From JAFTYO01 sp045613125 (GTDB lineage Bacteria > Pseudomonadota > Alphaproteobacteria > RF32 > CAG-239): a DNA stretch of 64,000 nucleotides. A program made the translations under genes and the position numbers. The stretch spans positions 38,915-102,914 of the forward strand of contig JAZLAM010000006.1 in the NCBI GenBank assembly GCA_045613125.1, read 5' to 3'. The first letter of the stretch is position 1. Each line of letters begins with the position of its first letter. A model generated the notes under the pieces. That model worked only from the letters and a program-made list of their open reading frames with translations, had not been told where the DNA came from and did no database searches. This document shows, piece by piece, positions 1 through 8,501 of the stretch.

Positions 1-465
1 ATAAGTGATTTAAATAAAATGGGAGCAAAGCATCAAAATATTTTAGATATGGGAACAGGTTCCGGAATTTTGGCTTTAGCTTGTGCAAAAATATGGCAAC
101 AAGATAAATCTATCATCACTGCTGTAGATATTGATGACGAATCGGTCCGAGTTACTACACAAAATGCTTTTGATAATAATTTAGAACAATTTTTAAACGT
201 AGCACAAAGTGATGGTTACAGCTCTAAAATTGTTAGCAACAACGCCCCTTATGACATTATCTTATCAAACATATTGGCACGCCCCCTAATCGAGATGGCT
301 CCTTCTTTATATACTCATCTTAAAACCGGAGGATATTGTATTATATCTGGATTTATTGACAATCAGGTTGATTGGGTTCTAAAAGCTCATGAACAACAAG
401 GTTTAAAATTAATTAAAACCTATAATATTGATAACTGGTATGCTCTTTTATTGGAGAAAATATAA
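1..465 (+). CDS. prmA: Ribosomal protein L11 methyltransferase PrmA, C-terminal part
   Basis: The frame is open from base 1, so the gene begins upstream of the window and only about 154 C-terminal residues are present. Visible are the SAM-binding motif I LDMGTGSG, the acidic strand TAVDIDDES that should contact the SAM ribose, and the SNILARPL motif after it, which replaces the NPPY of other N-methyltransferases and is typical of PrmA. PrmA methylates lysines and the N-terminus of ribosomal protein L11 in the cytoplasm. The stop codon overlaps the ATG of the next gene by one base, so translation of the two is probably coupled. The family call is firm; the N-terminal substrate domain cannot be checked. 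Confidence 0.9.
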   Translation: MSDLNKMGAKHQNILDMGTGSGILALACAKIWQQDKSIITAVDIDDESVRVTTQNAFDNNLEQFLNVAQSDGYSSKIVSNNAPYDIILSNILARPLIEMAPSLYTHLKTGGYCIISGFIDNQVDWVLKAHEQQGLKLIKTYNIDNWYALLLEKI

Positions 466-2141
466 TGAATTTAAAAAAATTTCAACAACAACTGAAATCT
501 GACAATATAGAAGCTTTTTTGGTAACCAGAAACAATATGTATCTTAATCAAGATGTTAAAAAAGAAGAAAATCAGCTTTTAAAACTTAGTGGTTTTAGTG
601 GTTCGCAAGGATATATGATTGTGACTCAAAAAAAAGCATGGCTTTTGGTAGACAGCAGATATTCTATTCAGGCACGCCTTGAAAGCAATGAAAAAGAAAT
701 TGAAGTTATTGATATTAAATCTTTTTTTCCAGCAATCATTGCCTTACTTAAAAACCAAAATATAAAAAACCTTACTTGTAATCCTTGGTGTATAAGTGTG
801 TATGATTGGGAAAACTTTGCAAAAAAAGGGATAAATTTAGTTGCAAATGAAAATATTCTTCAAAATTTAGTTATAAGAAATAATAATATTTTTGAACATA
901 AAATACAGTTTACAGGGGAAAACAGCCATGAAAAATGTTTACAAGTTGCCAATGCTTTACCTGAAAAATATGAGGCAATGCTCATAACTTCGGCAGATGA
1001 AGTTTCCTGGATTGCAAATTTGCGTTCTGATGATTTGGAACACTCTCCGGTTTTAAGAGCTTATGGTCTTTTATCAAAACAAGGTATTTTAACTATTTTT
1101 GCCGATAATTGTAACTATAGTAATGTTTTACCACTATCAGAACTGAAAAATGAACTTTCAAAATATGTCGGACAAACCATATTAATTGAAAGAAATTTTA
1201 CACCACAAAAGATATTAAGTTTGATACCTGAAGGAGTAAAAATAGACACTCGCGGACAAAATCCTGTAACATCGTTTAAGTTGATGAAAAATAAAGTTGA
1301 GATTGACGGCTTCAAAAAAGCCCATATACGAGATGGTGTTGCAATGGTGAAGTTTTTGCATTGGTTTGAACATAATTACAAAGGGAAAACCGAAATTGAT
1401 GTTGTAAAAAAATTAAAAGAGTTTCGCACACAAGACAATATGTTTTTTTCAGATAGTTTTTCAACGATTGTAGCCAGTGGTAAAAATGCAGCTATTGTAC
1501 ATTATAATCCTAAAGAAAATTGCTCTTCAATCATAAAAGAAGATACCGTATTGCTAATTGATAGCGGGGCACAATATTATGACGGGACAACCGATATCAC
1601 AAGAACCATTGCTGTCGGAAACCCGTCAGAGGAAATCAAAAATGCATTTACACAGGTTTTGAAAGCGCATATTGCTTTAGCTTCTTTAACTTTTCCCAAA
1701 GATACACCTGCTTATGCTCTAGATGCTATCTGCCGTTCAGAACTTTGGAGAGCATATAAAAATTACGGACACGGGACAGGCCATAGTGTCGGCCATTTTT
1801 TAAATGTTCATGAAGCGCCTTTCGGTTTAAGCCCATATAACAGCAAGTTTGCCGAAGAAAATTATATCACTTCTATTGAACCGGGATATTATAAAGAAAA
1901 TGAATATGGTATACGTATCGAAAATATGGCATATCTTGAACAAACCAATAATTTAGGTTTTTTAAAATTCAAAAACCTAACCTTTGTACCTATTGATAAA
2001 CGCTTAATTAATGCTTATCTCTTGAGTAGCGAGGAGCAAAACTGGCTAAACAATTATCATAAAGAGGTTATAGATTGTTTAGCTCCACATTTGGATAAGA
2101 CGTTGAGAGAATGGCTTAAAGAAGTTTGCTCCCCGCTATAA
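465..2141 (+). CDS. M24 family Xaa-Pro aminopeptidase (aminopeptidase P)
   Basis: A 558-aa cytoplasmic metallopeptidase predicted to remove an N-terminal residue ahead of proline. The length fits the long XPNPEP1-like form: two creatinase-type N-terminal domains (about residues 1-290), the pita-bread catalytic domain (about 295-500) and an M24 C-terminal extension. The five expected metal ligands are visible: Asp in LLIDSGAQY, Asp in DGTTDITRT, His in GHGTGHSVGH, Glu in SIEPGYY and Glu in GIRIENM. The ATG overlaps the prmA stop by one base. I leave the symbol blank because E. coli PepP is a shorter protein of the same family. Confidence 0.93.
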   Translation: MNLKKFQQQLKSDNIEAFLVTRNNMYLNQDVKKEENQLLKLSGFSGSQGYMIVTQKKAWLLVDSRYSIQARLESNEKEIEVIDIKSFFPAIIALLKNQNIKNLTCNPWCISVYDWENFAKKGINLVANENILQNLVIRNNNIFEHKIQFTGENSHEKCLQVANALPEKYEAMLITSADEVSWIANLRSDDLEHSPVLRAYGLLSKQGILTIFADNCNYSNVLPLSELKNELSKYVGQTILIERNFTPQKILSLIPEGVKIDTRGQNPVTSFKLMKNKVEIDGFKKAHIRDGVAMVKFLHWFEHNYKGKTEIDVVKKLKEFRTQDNMFFSDSFSTIVASGKNAAIVHYNPKENCSSIIKEDTVLLIDSGAQYYDGTTDITRTIAVGNPSEEIKNAFTQVLKAHIALASLTFPKDTPAYALDAICRSELWRAYKNYGHGTGHSVGHFLNVHEAPFGLSPYNSKFAEENYITSIEPGYYKENEYGIRIENMAYLEQTNNLGFLKFKNLTFVPIDKRLINAYLLSSEEQNWLNNYHKEVIDCLAPHLDKTLREWLKEVCSPL

Positions 2142-2161
2142 AATTTTCAAAAGGAGAAACC

Positions 2162-2623
2162 ATGAAAAGATTTTTTTTTGCCGTTATGGTGCTAACCATA
2201 ATGATTTATCCGGTATATGCAAATTTAGTATTTAATAGTGCAGGGTATCCCTTAAATCAACCATTACAAGAATATTTTTCTGCCGAAGATCAAAATTATA
2301 ATAGATCTATCATTTATATCTTTTTTAATAATGATCAAGACTGTTATCAATGTCCGCAAACGGTAGAAATTACTGAACAAGTGTATAATCAATATTACAG
2401 CAATAAATACTCGATGTTTGTCATTAATTATGCCGAAGATACCGAATATGATTTTGCCACAGCCTATAAACTAAACTCACCTCTTGCCATCGTGTTGGTA
2501 AAAATTGAAAACGGCAATGTTGTCGGTTATCAAAAAATCAGCAATCCACAAAATATGCTTTCGTTCGGAGAAGATTATATCCTTTACTTAAAACAACAAA
2601 TTGATACTTATTTAGGATCTTAA
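2162..2623 (+). CDS. Small secreted protein with a CxxC motif
   Basis: About 153 aa, not recognised as a named family. An in-frame codon at 2126 would extend it into the previous gene, but the ATG at 2162 is preceded by AAAGGAGA at a good distance and begins a clean signal peptide (MKRFFFAVMVLTIMIYPVYA). The mature part contains DCYQCPQ, a CxxC, after a hydrophobic strand (SIIYIFFNN), then a second hydrophobic strand (SMFVINYAED). That pattern resembles a thioredoxin fold, but the length is short and the cis-proline is not obvious. A periplasmic redox or scaffold role is inference only. Confidence 0.7.
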   Translation: MKRFFFAVMVLTIMIYPVYANLVFNSAGYPLNQPLQEYFSAEDQNYNRSIIYIFFNNDQDCYQCPQTVEITEQVYNQYYSNKYSMFVINYAEDTEYDFATAYKLNSPLAIVLVKIENGNVVGYQKISNPQNMLSFGEDYILYLKQQIDTYLGS

Positions 2624-2651
2624 AAAAGGCTCTTTTTATGAGCCTTTTTTA
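2622..2651. terminator. Bidirectional intrinsic terminator
   Basis: An 11-bp stem (AAAAAAGGCTC / GAGCCTTTTTT) with a 7-nt loop sits between two convergent genes and has an A-run on one side and a T-run on the other. It can end transcripts from both. Its 5' arm overlaps the stop codon of the plus-strand gene. Confidence 0.85.
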
Positions 2652-2654
2652 AGA

Positions 2655-3821
2655 TTAGAAACTGGTAACAACACGAAGATAATTTACACTTGAGCCCGTT
2701 AAACTTCCACCTCTGGTATTATTCGTACGATTACCATTTGAAAAATTAATAACCCAAGAATTTATACCACTAGCAGGGGTAGAAGACCAATATTTGGCTT
2801 CAGAAAATTGTGCGGCATCTACACCTTTTTGCGCCAGTTGTTCCAATGTGTCATTAACCTTATCTAATGCAAAAGAAGAATCTGCACCACTTTTTCCACC
2901 ACCATGATCTACTGAATCCAAAGGATTTCTTCCGTATAACTCCATAAGTTCACCTATAGTTGGTATCCACCACCGCCCCGGACCAAAAGCATGGTTGTTT
3001 GCGTTGGTGGTTGTATCCGGATAAAAAGCCATTGCCGCTTCAGCTGCCAAAGATGAACAATATCTGATATCATTTTCAATACCTTGAGTAATTTCTTGAC
3101 ATATACCGGTACCATCTTCCCATCGAAAAAGATGACTAGTATTTATTGCACCAGTTGCATAAACCGGTGATGTGTAATCACGAGCATTTAAAAATGGTGC
3201 AAGAGCATCTGTATTATATATAGCAATATCCTCTGTTCTAGTTGTAAAATCCATATTTCCAAGACCTAACGGTATCTTTGTCACAGAGTTATCATATGGG
3301 TTTTGAGGATCAAACGAATACGTTGCCGTTTTACCACTACCTTCTTTTATAAATGTTAAATCTTTTAAGTTGACAATTTTTCCACGAGAACCAAGATCAT
3401 TTTCCAACCAAAAAACAACGCCAATCGGTTTTTTCTGAGATGACGGATCATAGTCATCAATTAAAGAACAAGAATCATCTGAATAAAAAACATAACCGAT
3501 TTCACAATTTTTCGCATTCTTATCAGGTGAACTACACAAAGTGTAAGCAGAATCGCTTGGACATTCAACCAAAGAGCCACACCAACTTTTTTTATCTGCT
3601 TTAGTAAAACCAAGACTGGCACAATCTGTGTTTTTTGCCAATGCACATTTTTTATAATCTCTATCAAAAGGACAATATATATATCCTCCTTTAGGACAGT
3701 TTGGATCACCTTCTTTAGAATACCCTAAAGATTTACAACTGGGATATTCAGAACAATTAAGCCCTGCCGAATTTGCCGAAAAAGAAACTAACATTAACAA
3801 TAAAGACAAAACATACTTCAT
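2655..3821 (-). CDS. Secreted Cys-rich repeat protein with DUF1566/FISUMP-like C-terminus
   Basis: 388 aa with a signal peptide (MKYVLSLLLMLVSFSANSAG). Residues about 23-59 and 67-96 are two copies of a Cys-rich module, roughly C-x-SLG[YF]-x(n)-C-x(n)-CP-x-D-x(n)-C. A middle region follows (about 120-240). The last ~110 residues carry RWWIPTIGELMELYG, KYWSSTPAS and NSWVINFSNG, the pattern of DUF1566/Lcl-type or FISUMP-type domains found in bacterial surface proteins. The start is supported by AAAGGAAA upstream. It lies 13 bp after the 153-aa gene that shares the same Cys module, so the two are probably cotranscribed and both act outside the inner membrane. Function unknown. Confidence 0.8.
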   Translation of the reverse strand: MKYVLSLLLMLVSFSANSAGLNCSEYPSCKSLGYSKEGDPNCPKGGYIYCPFDRDYKKCALAKNTDCASLGFTKADKKSWCGSLVECPSDSAYTLCSSPDKNAKNCEIGYVFYSDDSCSLIDDYDPSSQKKPIGVVFWLENDLGSRGKIVNLKDLTFIKEGSGKTATYSFDPQNPYDNSVTKIPLGLGNMDFTTRTEDIAIYNTDALAPFLNARDYTSPVYATGAINTSHLFRWEDGTGICQEITQGIENDIRYCSSLAAEAAMAFYPDTTTNANNHAFGPGRWWIPTIGELMELYGRNPLDSVDHGGGKSGADSSFALDKVNDTLEQLAQKGVDAAQFSEAKYWSSTPASGINSWVINFSNGNRTNNTRGGSLTGSSVNYLRVVTSF

Positions 3822-3834
3822 ATTCTTTTCCTTT

Positions 3835-4296
3835 CTAATTAAAACAATGGACCCTGTTTAAATCTGCAGGACATCTTAAATAGTTTGTACAATCTTCACT
3901 ACTGTCCTCATATCCCAACGAAGCACAAAATTCCACCGGGTTCTCAGGACGCACTATCTCCGCCATTTTTCCATCCCAACAATTATTATAATTAACTTGC
4001 CCTTCTTCACATTCTATGGAGCAATCAAAACATGCCAAGCCTTTAAACTCAATTTCTGTACAACTATACTTATCTTCAGGTGGTTTGTTATCGGCTGTAT
4101 AATATTTTCCGTCTTTACACTCCCACTTTGCACAATGCCACTTGCTTGTATCATATTGGCAAGCCACACCACCATATTGACAAGAAGATTCAGTATACCC
4201 GAGCTCTTCACATCGTTCTCTATAATCGTTAACGCACTGTGATTCTGCTTGTGTCGGATATGGTAACACTAAAAGAAGCGCTACAATCAACCACAT
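3835..4296 (-). CDS. Small secreted Cys-rich repeat protein
   Basis: 153 aa with a signal peptide ending near TQAES and a strong AAGGAG upstream of the ATG. It has two copies of the Cys module seen in the next gene: residues about 21-60 (CEELGYTESSC) and 124-151 (FCASLGYEDSSEDC, RCPADLNRVHC). A central stretch between them contains further cysteines (about 61-107). The even spacing of cysteines suggests disulfide-stabilised small folds outside the cytoplasm. It has no DUF1566-like tail, so it looks like a stand-alone version of the N-terminal part of its neighbour. Not recognised as a named family. Confidence 0.75.
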   Translation of the reverse strand: MWLIVALLLVLPYPTQAESQCVNDYRERCEELGYTESSCQYGGVACQYDTSKWHCAKWECKDGKYYTADNKPPEDKYSCTEIEFKGLACFDCSIECEEGQVNYNNCWDGKMAEIVRPENPVEFCASLGYEDSSEDCTNYLRCPADLNRVHCFN

Positions 4297-4334
4297 GAAA
4301 CTTACTCCTTCTTGTTAAACAATCTATATATTTG

Positions 4335-4363
4335 AGTATACCAAAAATCTTTTATTTTTTCAA
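4335..4363 (-). promoter_or_regulatory. Sigma-70-type promoter for the Cys-rich pair
   Basis: On the minus strand TTGAAA, a 17-bp spacer and TATACT lie about 40 bp before the ATG at 4296. Each hexamer differs from consensus at one position. It gives the Cys-rich genes their own promoter, separate from ruvA-ruvB-ybgC. Confidence 0.6.
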
Positions 4364-4376
4364 CTTTAAAATGTCA

Positions 4377-4808
4377 TTAAATATAATTTTTCATTTTTTC
4401 TACTAACTCTGTAGGCATACGCATAGGTCTGCGTTTTGCCAAATTGACATACACAGCTTTTACCTTAACTTCTACCAAAACATCTTCATTGCGTTTTATT
4501 TGTTGCAAAAGTGTGACGGTGGCTCCTGTTTGTTCAATTGTTTCGCAACTTACAGTCAACAAATCGTCCAAAATAGCAGGAGATCTATAATCAGCTTCAA
4601 CATGTCTGACCATAAATGCAAATCTGTCTTTTTCTAAAACTTCCTGTTGATTGCCAATCCCTATATAACGCAAAAATTCTGTCCTGGCGCGTTCTGCAAA
4701 TTTTAAATAGTTTGCATAATATACAACACCACCGGCATCTGTATCTTCATAATACACACGAACAGGTAAAACAAACTTTCCTTTTGTATCATCAAACTCA
4801 CAATTCAT
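4377..4808 (-). CDS. ybgC: YbgC-type acyl-CoA thioesterase (hotdog fold)
   Basis: 143 aa from the ATG at 4808; an in-frame TTG at 4823 is a less likely start. The N-terminal VRVYYEDTDAGGVVYYANYLKFAERARTE-type block carries the catalytic Asp of the YbgC/4-hydroxybenzoyl-CoA thioesterase family. YbgC normally sits with tolQRA-pal and hydrolyses short acyl-CoA or acts in envelope lipid metabolism. Here it instead overlaps the end of ruvB by 11 bp, a neighbourhood common in Alphaproteobacteria, where ruvC-ruvA-ruvB-ybgC-tol form one cluster. No tol gene follows: the next gene downstream is the Cys-rich pair with its own promoter. Confidence 0.88.
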   Translation of the reverse strand: MNCEFDDTKGKFVLPVRVYYEDTDAGGVVYYANYLKFAERARTEFLRYIGIGNQQEVLEKDRFAFMVRHVEADYRSPAILDDLLTVSCETIEQTGATVTLLQQIKRNEDVLVEVKVKAVYVNLAKRRPMRMPTELVEKMKNYI

Positions 4809-5871
4809 CTTTTTTACTTTCAATATTAGCTAACAAATCAAACTGGGTATTGTCTTTTTTAATTCTAGGCTTAGAAATTCCCATATATTGACAACCTAAA
4901 TCGGATATTATACGCCCTCTTGGTGTTCTTTGAATAAAACCTAGTTTTAATAAAAACGGCTCAACAACCTCTTCAATTGTGTCACGTTCTTCCGACAGAG
5001 CAGCTGCTAATGTATCCGCTCCGACAGGTCCTCCACCATAATTTACGGCTATACAATTAAGATATCTTCTGTCAAAATTATCAAGACCGAAATTATCAAC
5101 ATCTAAACGTTTTAAGGCCATATCGGCAAGTTTATTATCAATTTCGCTACCTCCTGATACAGCTCCAAAATCACGTACACGACGCAAAAGACGTCCTGCT
5201 ACGCGAGGCGTTCCTCTTGAACGTTTGGCTATTTCAAGAGCTCCGTTTTCAGAAATAGGCATTCCTAAAATCGATGCCCCTCTTAATACGATTTGTTTTA
5301 GTTCATCATGAGTATAAAAATCAAGCCTTAGCGGAATACCGAATCGTTCACGTAATGGAGTCGATAAAAGTCCTGAACGAGTTGTAGCACCAACTAAGGT
5401 AAACGGTTGCAAATCTATTCTGACAGAACGAGCCGAAGGTCCCTCCCCAATAATTAAATCTAGCTGAAAATCCTCCATGGCCGAATATAAAACTTCTTCA
5501 ATTGCCGGATTCAAACGATGAATTTCATCAATAAACAAAACATCATTAGGTTCCAAATTAGTAAGTATTGCAGCTAAATCTCCCGATTTTGTAATCATAG
5601 GAGCTGATGTTGCTTTAAAACCTACACCAAGCTCTTTTGCCACAATTGAAGCAAGTGTTGTTTTACCAAGTCCCGGAGGACCGAAAAGTAAAACATGATC
5701 CAAAGCCTCATTTCTTTGTTTTGCTGCATCAATAAACACTTTCAAATTTTGACAAGCTAAAGTTTGTCCCACAAAATCTGCCAAACATTGCGGTCTGGTA
5801 TTCAAGGGCACATTAATAGAATTTTTTTCATCATCTGCCAACGGATATGGGCTTACAATTCTTTCTTCCAT
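4798..5871 (-). CDS. ruvB: Holliday junction branch migration helicase RuvB
   Basis: 357 aa, a typical RuvB length. The Walker A FGPPGLGKTT and Walker B LFIDEIHRLN mark the AAA+ domain, ATTRSGLLSTPLRERFG contains sensor 1 and the arginine finger region, and a winged-helix domain ends the protein (GFIQRTPRGRI). Two RuvB hexamers flank RuvA at a four-way junction and drive branch migration. The ATG is 3 bp after the ruvA stop, so the pair is translationally coupled. RuvC, the resolvase often encoded just upstream, is not in this window. Confidence 0.97.
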   Translation of the reverse strand: MEERIVSPYPLADDEKNSINVPLNTRPQCLADFVGQTLACQNLKVFIDAAKQRNEALDHVLLFGPPGLGKTTLASIVAKELGVGFKATSAPMITKSGDLAAILTNLEPNDVLFIDEIHRLNPAIEEVLYSAMEDFQLDLIIGEGPSARSVRIDLQPFTLVGATTRSGLLSTPLRERFGIPLRLDFYTHDELKQIVLRGASILGMPISENGALEIAKRSRGTPRVAGRLLRRVRDFGAVSGGSEIDNKLADMALKRLDVDNFGLDNFDRRYLNCIAVNYGGGPVGADTLAAALSEERDTIEEVVEPFLLKLGFIQRTPRGRIISDLGCQYMGISKPRIKKDNTQFDLLANIESKKDEL

Positions 5872-5874
5872 TTT

Positions 5875-6513
5875 TTAAAAATCCTTTCCGGCAAATTCTT
5901 TTAACGACAACTTTATAAGTTCTGATATTGATTTATCTTTGTTTGCCTCATAAATTTTTGCTACGGTTTTATATGCTTCCAAACGCTGATAACCCAAATT
6001 TACCAGAGCTGAAATAACATCTTCCATTGCACCTGTATCTCCAGCAATCGTAGTGTTTTCAGAAATTTGTTCAGATAAAGATAAATCAGCAACACAAACA
6101 TCCCCAATAGGCACCGTAACGATTTTATCTTTAAGTTCCGTAACCAAACGAGCAGCCAACTTCGGACCAACGCCATTTGCTCTTAAAAACGAGCCTTTAT
6201 CCTGAGCTGAGACGGCTTGGGCCAATTGGGAAGGCGTTAATGCTGATAAAATACTTAAACAAACTTTTGCTCCAACACCTTGAACTTTGGTAAGAGTATT
6301 AAACCACTCTTTTTCCCACGCATCATAAAAGCCAAACAAAGAAATGCTATCTTCACGAACAACTGTTTCTATTAATAAAGAAACTTCCAATCCTTTATTA
6401 AGCCGTGCCAAAGTTTTTGACGAAGCCCACACCAGATAACCGACCCCATGCACATCAATTATACAATTATCCTCAAATACACTATCGATAATACCTTTAA
6501 GTTTTGCTATCAT
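5875..6513 (-). CDS. ruvA: Holliday junction DNA-binding protein RuvA
   Basis: 212 aa. The N-terminal OB-fold (MIAKLKGIIDSV to about residue 65) is followed by two helix-hairpin-helix segments (VQGVGAKVCLSIL and ANGVGPKLAARLV) and a C-terminal three-helix domain (DVISALVNLGYQRLEAYKTV) that binds RuvB. RuvA holds the junction in square-planar form. It is first in the ruvA-ruvB-ybgC run. The 150 bp upstream is AT-rich, shared with the divergent porin gene and holds no ruvC. Confidence 0.96.
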   Translation of the reverse strand: MIAKLKGIIDSVFEDNCIIDVHGVGYLVWASSKTLARLNKGLEVSLLIETVVREDSISLFGFYDAWEKEWFNTLTKVQGVGAKVCLSILSALTPSQLAQAVSAQDKGSFLRANGVGPKLAARLVTELKDKIVTVPIGDVCVADLSLSEQISENTTIAGDTGAMEDVISALVNLGYQRLEAYKTVAKIYEANKDKSISELIKLSLKEFAGKDF

Positions 6514-6667
6514 TTATTAATCCTAAAAAAACATTTTTTATTACTGTATATGAGTTTACCTTACCTTACAAGTTTTTTTATTAATCTTTGCAAAGTTTTA
6601 AGCAATCCCTTTTTTTTGTTTTTTTTAATATTAAATATTAGAAACATTTTATTTTAGAGGAGGAAAA

Positions 6668-7810
6668 ATGAAAAAATTAATTTTAATCTGTTTATTTAGC
6701 GCGCTTATTTATTCAGGAAATGTTTCTGCTCGTTCTTTAGGAACTGACTATGACATGTTCAAATATTGGCTTAATAAAAATTATGGCATTGATTATGGAA
6801 TTGACACTTCTTTTATGCCTCAACGAGGAGCACCCGGTGGAAAATATAATGCTGTACAACTTTATATATATCCTTATCTGACATGGACAACTCATAAAAA
6901 TGAATATGGAACAGGAAGCTTAAATATGGCCTACACTATCATACGCTATGGCAATCATAATGCTGCAGATGTAGGAAACAATATGGGTGTTGTCGATGAT
7001 ATAAACGATTATAACACAAAAGCTAACGAATTTAATGAGTTATATTACACCTACCAATTAGGCGGCAAATTTAATTGGTTGACGTTGGGTCTGGGACAAT
7101 ATCCTATTTATAATTTTGATGGTTCTCCATATAATTCAAATCAACAAGTAAACTTTATTAACTATGCATTATCACAAAACGCAACTTCAACATATCCGAC
7201 TGCAGGTGTTGGTGCTTTTGTTCAAATCGCACCTGAAAACAGCGATTGGAGTTTTGCAATAGGTTCTCAAGATGCCAGTAATGTAGATGCTGTAAGCGTG
7301 AGAGTTAACGATCTAAATGACGGACATTTCACAACTTTTGCTCAACTTCAATATGCTCCGTCTAACAAACTTGGAGATGCTGAATTTTCTGTTTTACTGT
7401 ATAATCAACCCTCTGTAAAACTTCAACCTCAAACAACCAATGGTTGGTCAATTAATTTATCGCAAAACATTGGAGAAAAATGGAACATTTTCGGCCGTGT
7501 AAACGGGGTATCCGGACACATGGATACAATCGAACAATCATGGTCGGCTGGTATTGTTCGCTTAAATCCGTTAGGAAGAAACGATTTAGACCAAATTGGT
7601 CTTGCTTATGCCTATAATAAAATCAATGAAGAAGCTGTGGGAGAAAAACTTTCTCATGATGCAGAGCAAATTATTGAAGCATATTGGTCATGGGGAATTT
7701 CTAAATGGGCTACAATAACCCCTGATGTACAATTTTACATAAATCCGGCACTTAATCCTAAATCAGATTACGGCACAGTTGTTTCACTAAGGCTAACATT
7801 ATTTATGTAA
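6668..7810 (+). CDS. OprB-like outer-membrane porin
   Basis: 380 aa with a signal peptide (cleavage likely after NVSA) and AGGAGG before the ATG. The mature protein is rich in alternating aromatic/polar strands and ends in the aromatic-hydrophobic run SLRLTLFM, as a beta-barrel should. Features of the carbohydrate-selective porin OprB family are visible: GVGAFVQIAPE, a C-terminal IIEAYWSWGISKWATITPDVQ block, and YINPALNP before the last strand. A sugar or small-solute channel in the outer membrane is likely; the substrate cannot be read from sequence. It is followed by its own terminator. Confidence 0.75.
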   Translation: MKKLILICLFSALIYSGNVSARSLGTDYDMFKYWLNKNYGIDYGIDTSFMPQRGAPGGKYNAVQLYIYPYLTWTTHKNEYGTGSLNMAYTIIRYGNHNAADVGNNMGVVDDINDYNTKANEFNELYYTYQLGGKFNWLTLGLGQYPIYNFDGSPYNSNQQVNFINYALSQNATSTYPTAGVGAFVQIAPENSDWSFAIGSQDASNVDAVSVRVNDLNDGHFTTFAQLQYAPSNKLGDAEFSVLLYNQPSVKLQPQTTNGWSINLSQNIGEKWNIFGRVNGVSGHMDTIEQSWSAGIVRLNPLGRNDLDQIGLAYAYNKINEEAVGEKLSHDAEQIIEAYWSWGISKWATITPDVQFYINPALNPKSDYGTVVSLRLTLFM

Positions 7811-7835
7811 AAAGTTTAATAAAATAATAACATCC

Positions 7836-7873
7836 AAGCAGTTAATAAAAAATATTAACTGCTTATTTTTTTT
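7836..7873 (+). terminator. Intrinsic terminator after the porin gene
   Basis: A 12-bp perfect stem (AAGCAGTTAATA / TATTAACTGCTT) with a 5-nt loop is followed by a run of eight T. It separates the porin from the protease triad, though only about 65 bp remain before the next start. Confidence 0.85.
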
Positions 7874-7937
7874 GCTTTACAAGACAAAAGAAATAAGATT
7901 AAAATCTGTCATGTCTTTGATAAAAATGGAATTAAAA

Positions 7938-8483
7938 ATGTATAGATTTAAAAAAATAATATTTGTAATTACTATATCCTTAACACTTTGTTGTTGTACA
8001 AATATACATCAAAAATCTTCTATTGTTCCGGCAATAGTTCCTCATGCACAAAAAATAAAAACAGAAACACCAAAAATAACAAATATCATAGGTGCTGTTG
8101 AGCCTATTTATATACTACCGATGAAATCGGCCTTTTATGCTCGAGTTGACACTGGAGCTACAACATCTTCCATTGATGTCACAAATTTAAAACGTTTTGA
8201 ACGAGATGGTGAAAAGTGGGTTTCTTTTACAATTACTAATCGTCGAAGCGGTGAAACTTATAATTTTGAGAAACAAATTTATAAACGTGTTCGCATAACA
8301 AGAGCCGAAGAGCATGAACGCCGTGTTAAGGTGTTTATGGATGTCCGTTTTGGAGGAGAAAAATTCAGCGCTGAGTTTACTTTAGCCGAACGTAATGATT
8401 TTGACTATCAAGCTTTAATCGGACGCAATATATTAACCGGAAGAGCAATCGTAGACACTTCCATTTCTAACACCCTAAAATAA
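7938..8483 (+). CDS. Retropepsin-like 'ATP-dependent zinc protease' family lipoprotein
   Basis: About 181 aa from the ATG at 7938; earlier in-frame starts (7872 TTG, 7911, 7926) would only add a poor leader. The N-terminus is a signal peptide ending in LTLCCCTN, probably lipidated on one of the cysteines. The core matches the family annotated as putative ATP-dependent zinc protease (PF05618): YARVDTGATTSSID holds the DTG of an aspartyl (retropepsin) fold and LIGRNILTGRAIVD is its second conserved block. In known genomes this family sits with the two genes that follow here. Probably a membrane-anchored periplasmic peptidase; the substrate is unknown. Confidence 0.82.
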   Translation: MYRFKKIIFVITISLTLCCCTNIHQKSSIVPAIVPHAQKIKTETPKITNIIGAVEPIYILPMKSAFYARVDTGATTSSIDVTNLKRFERDGEKWVSFTITNRRSGETYNFEKQIYKRVRITRAEEHERRVKVFMDVRFGGEKFSAEFTLAERNDFDYQALIGRNILTGRAIVDTSISNTLK

Positions 8484-8501
8484 CATAAAGCTGGAACTAC
8501 C

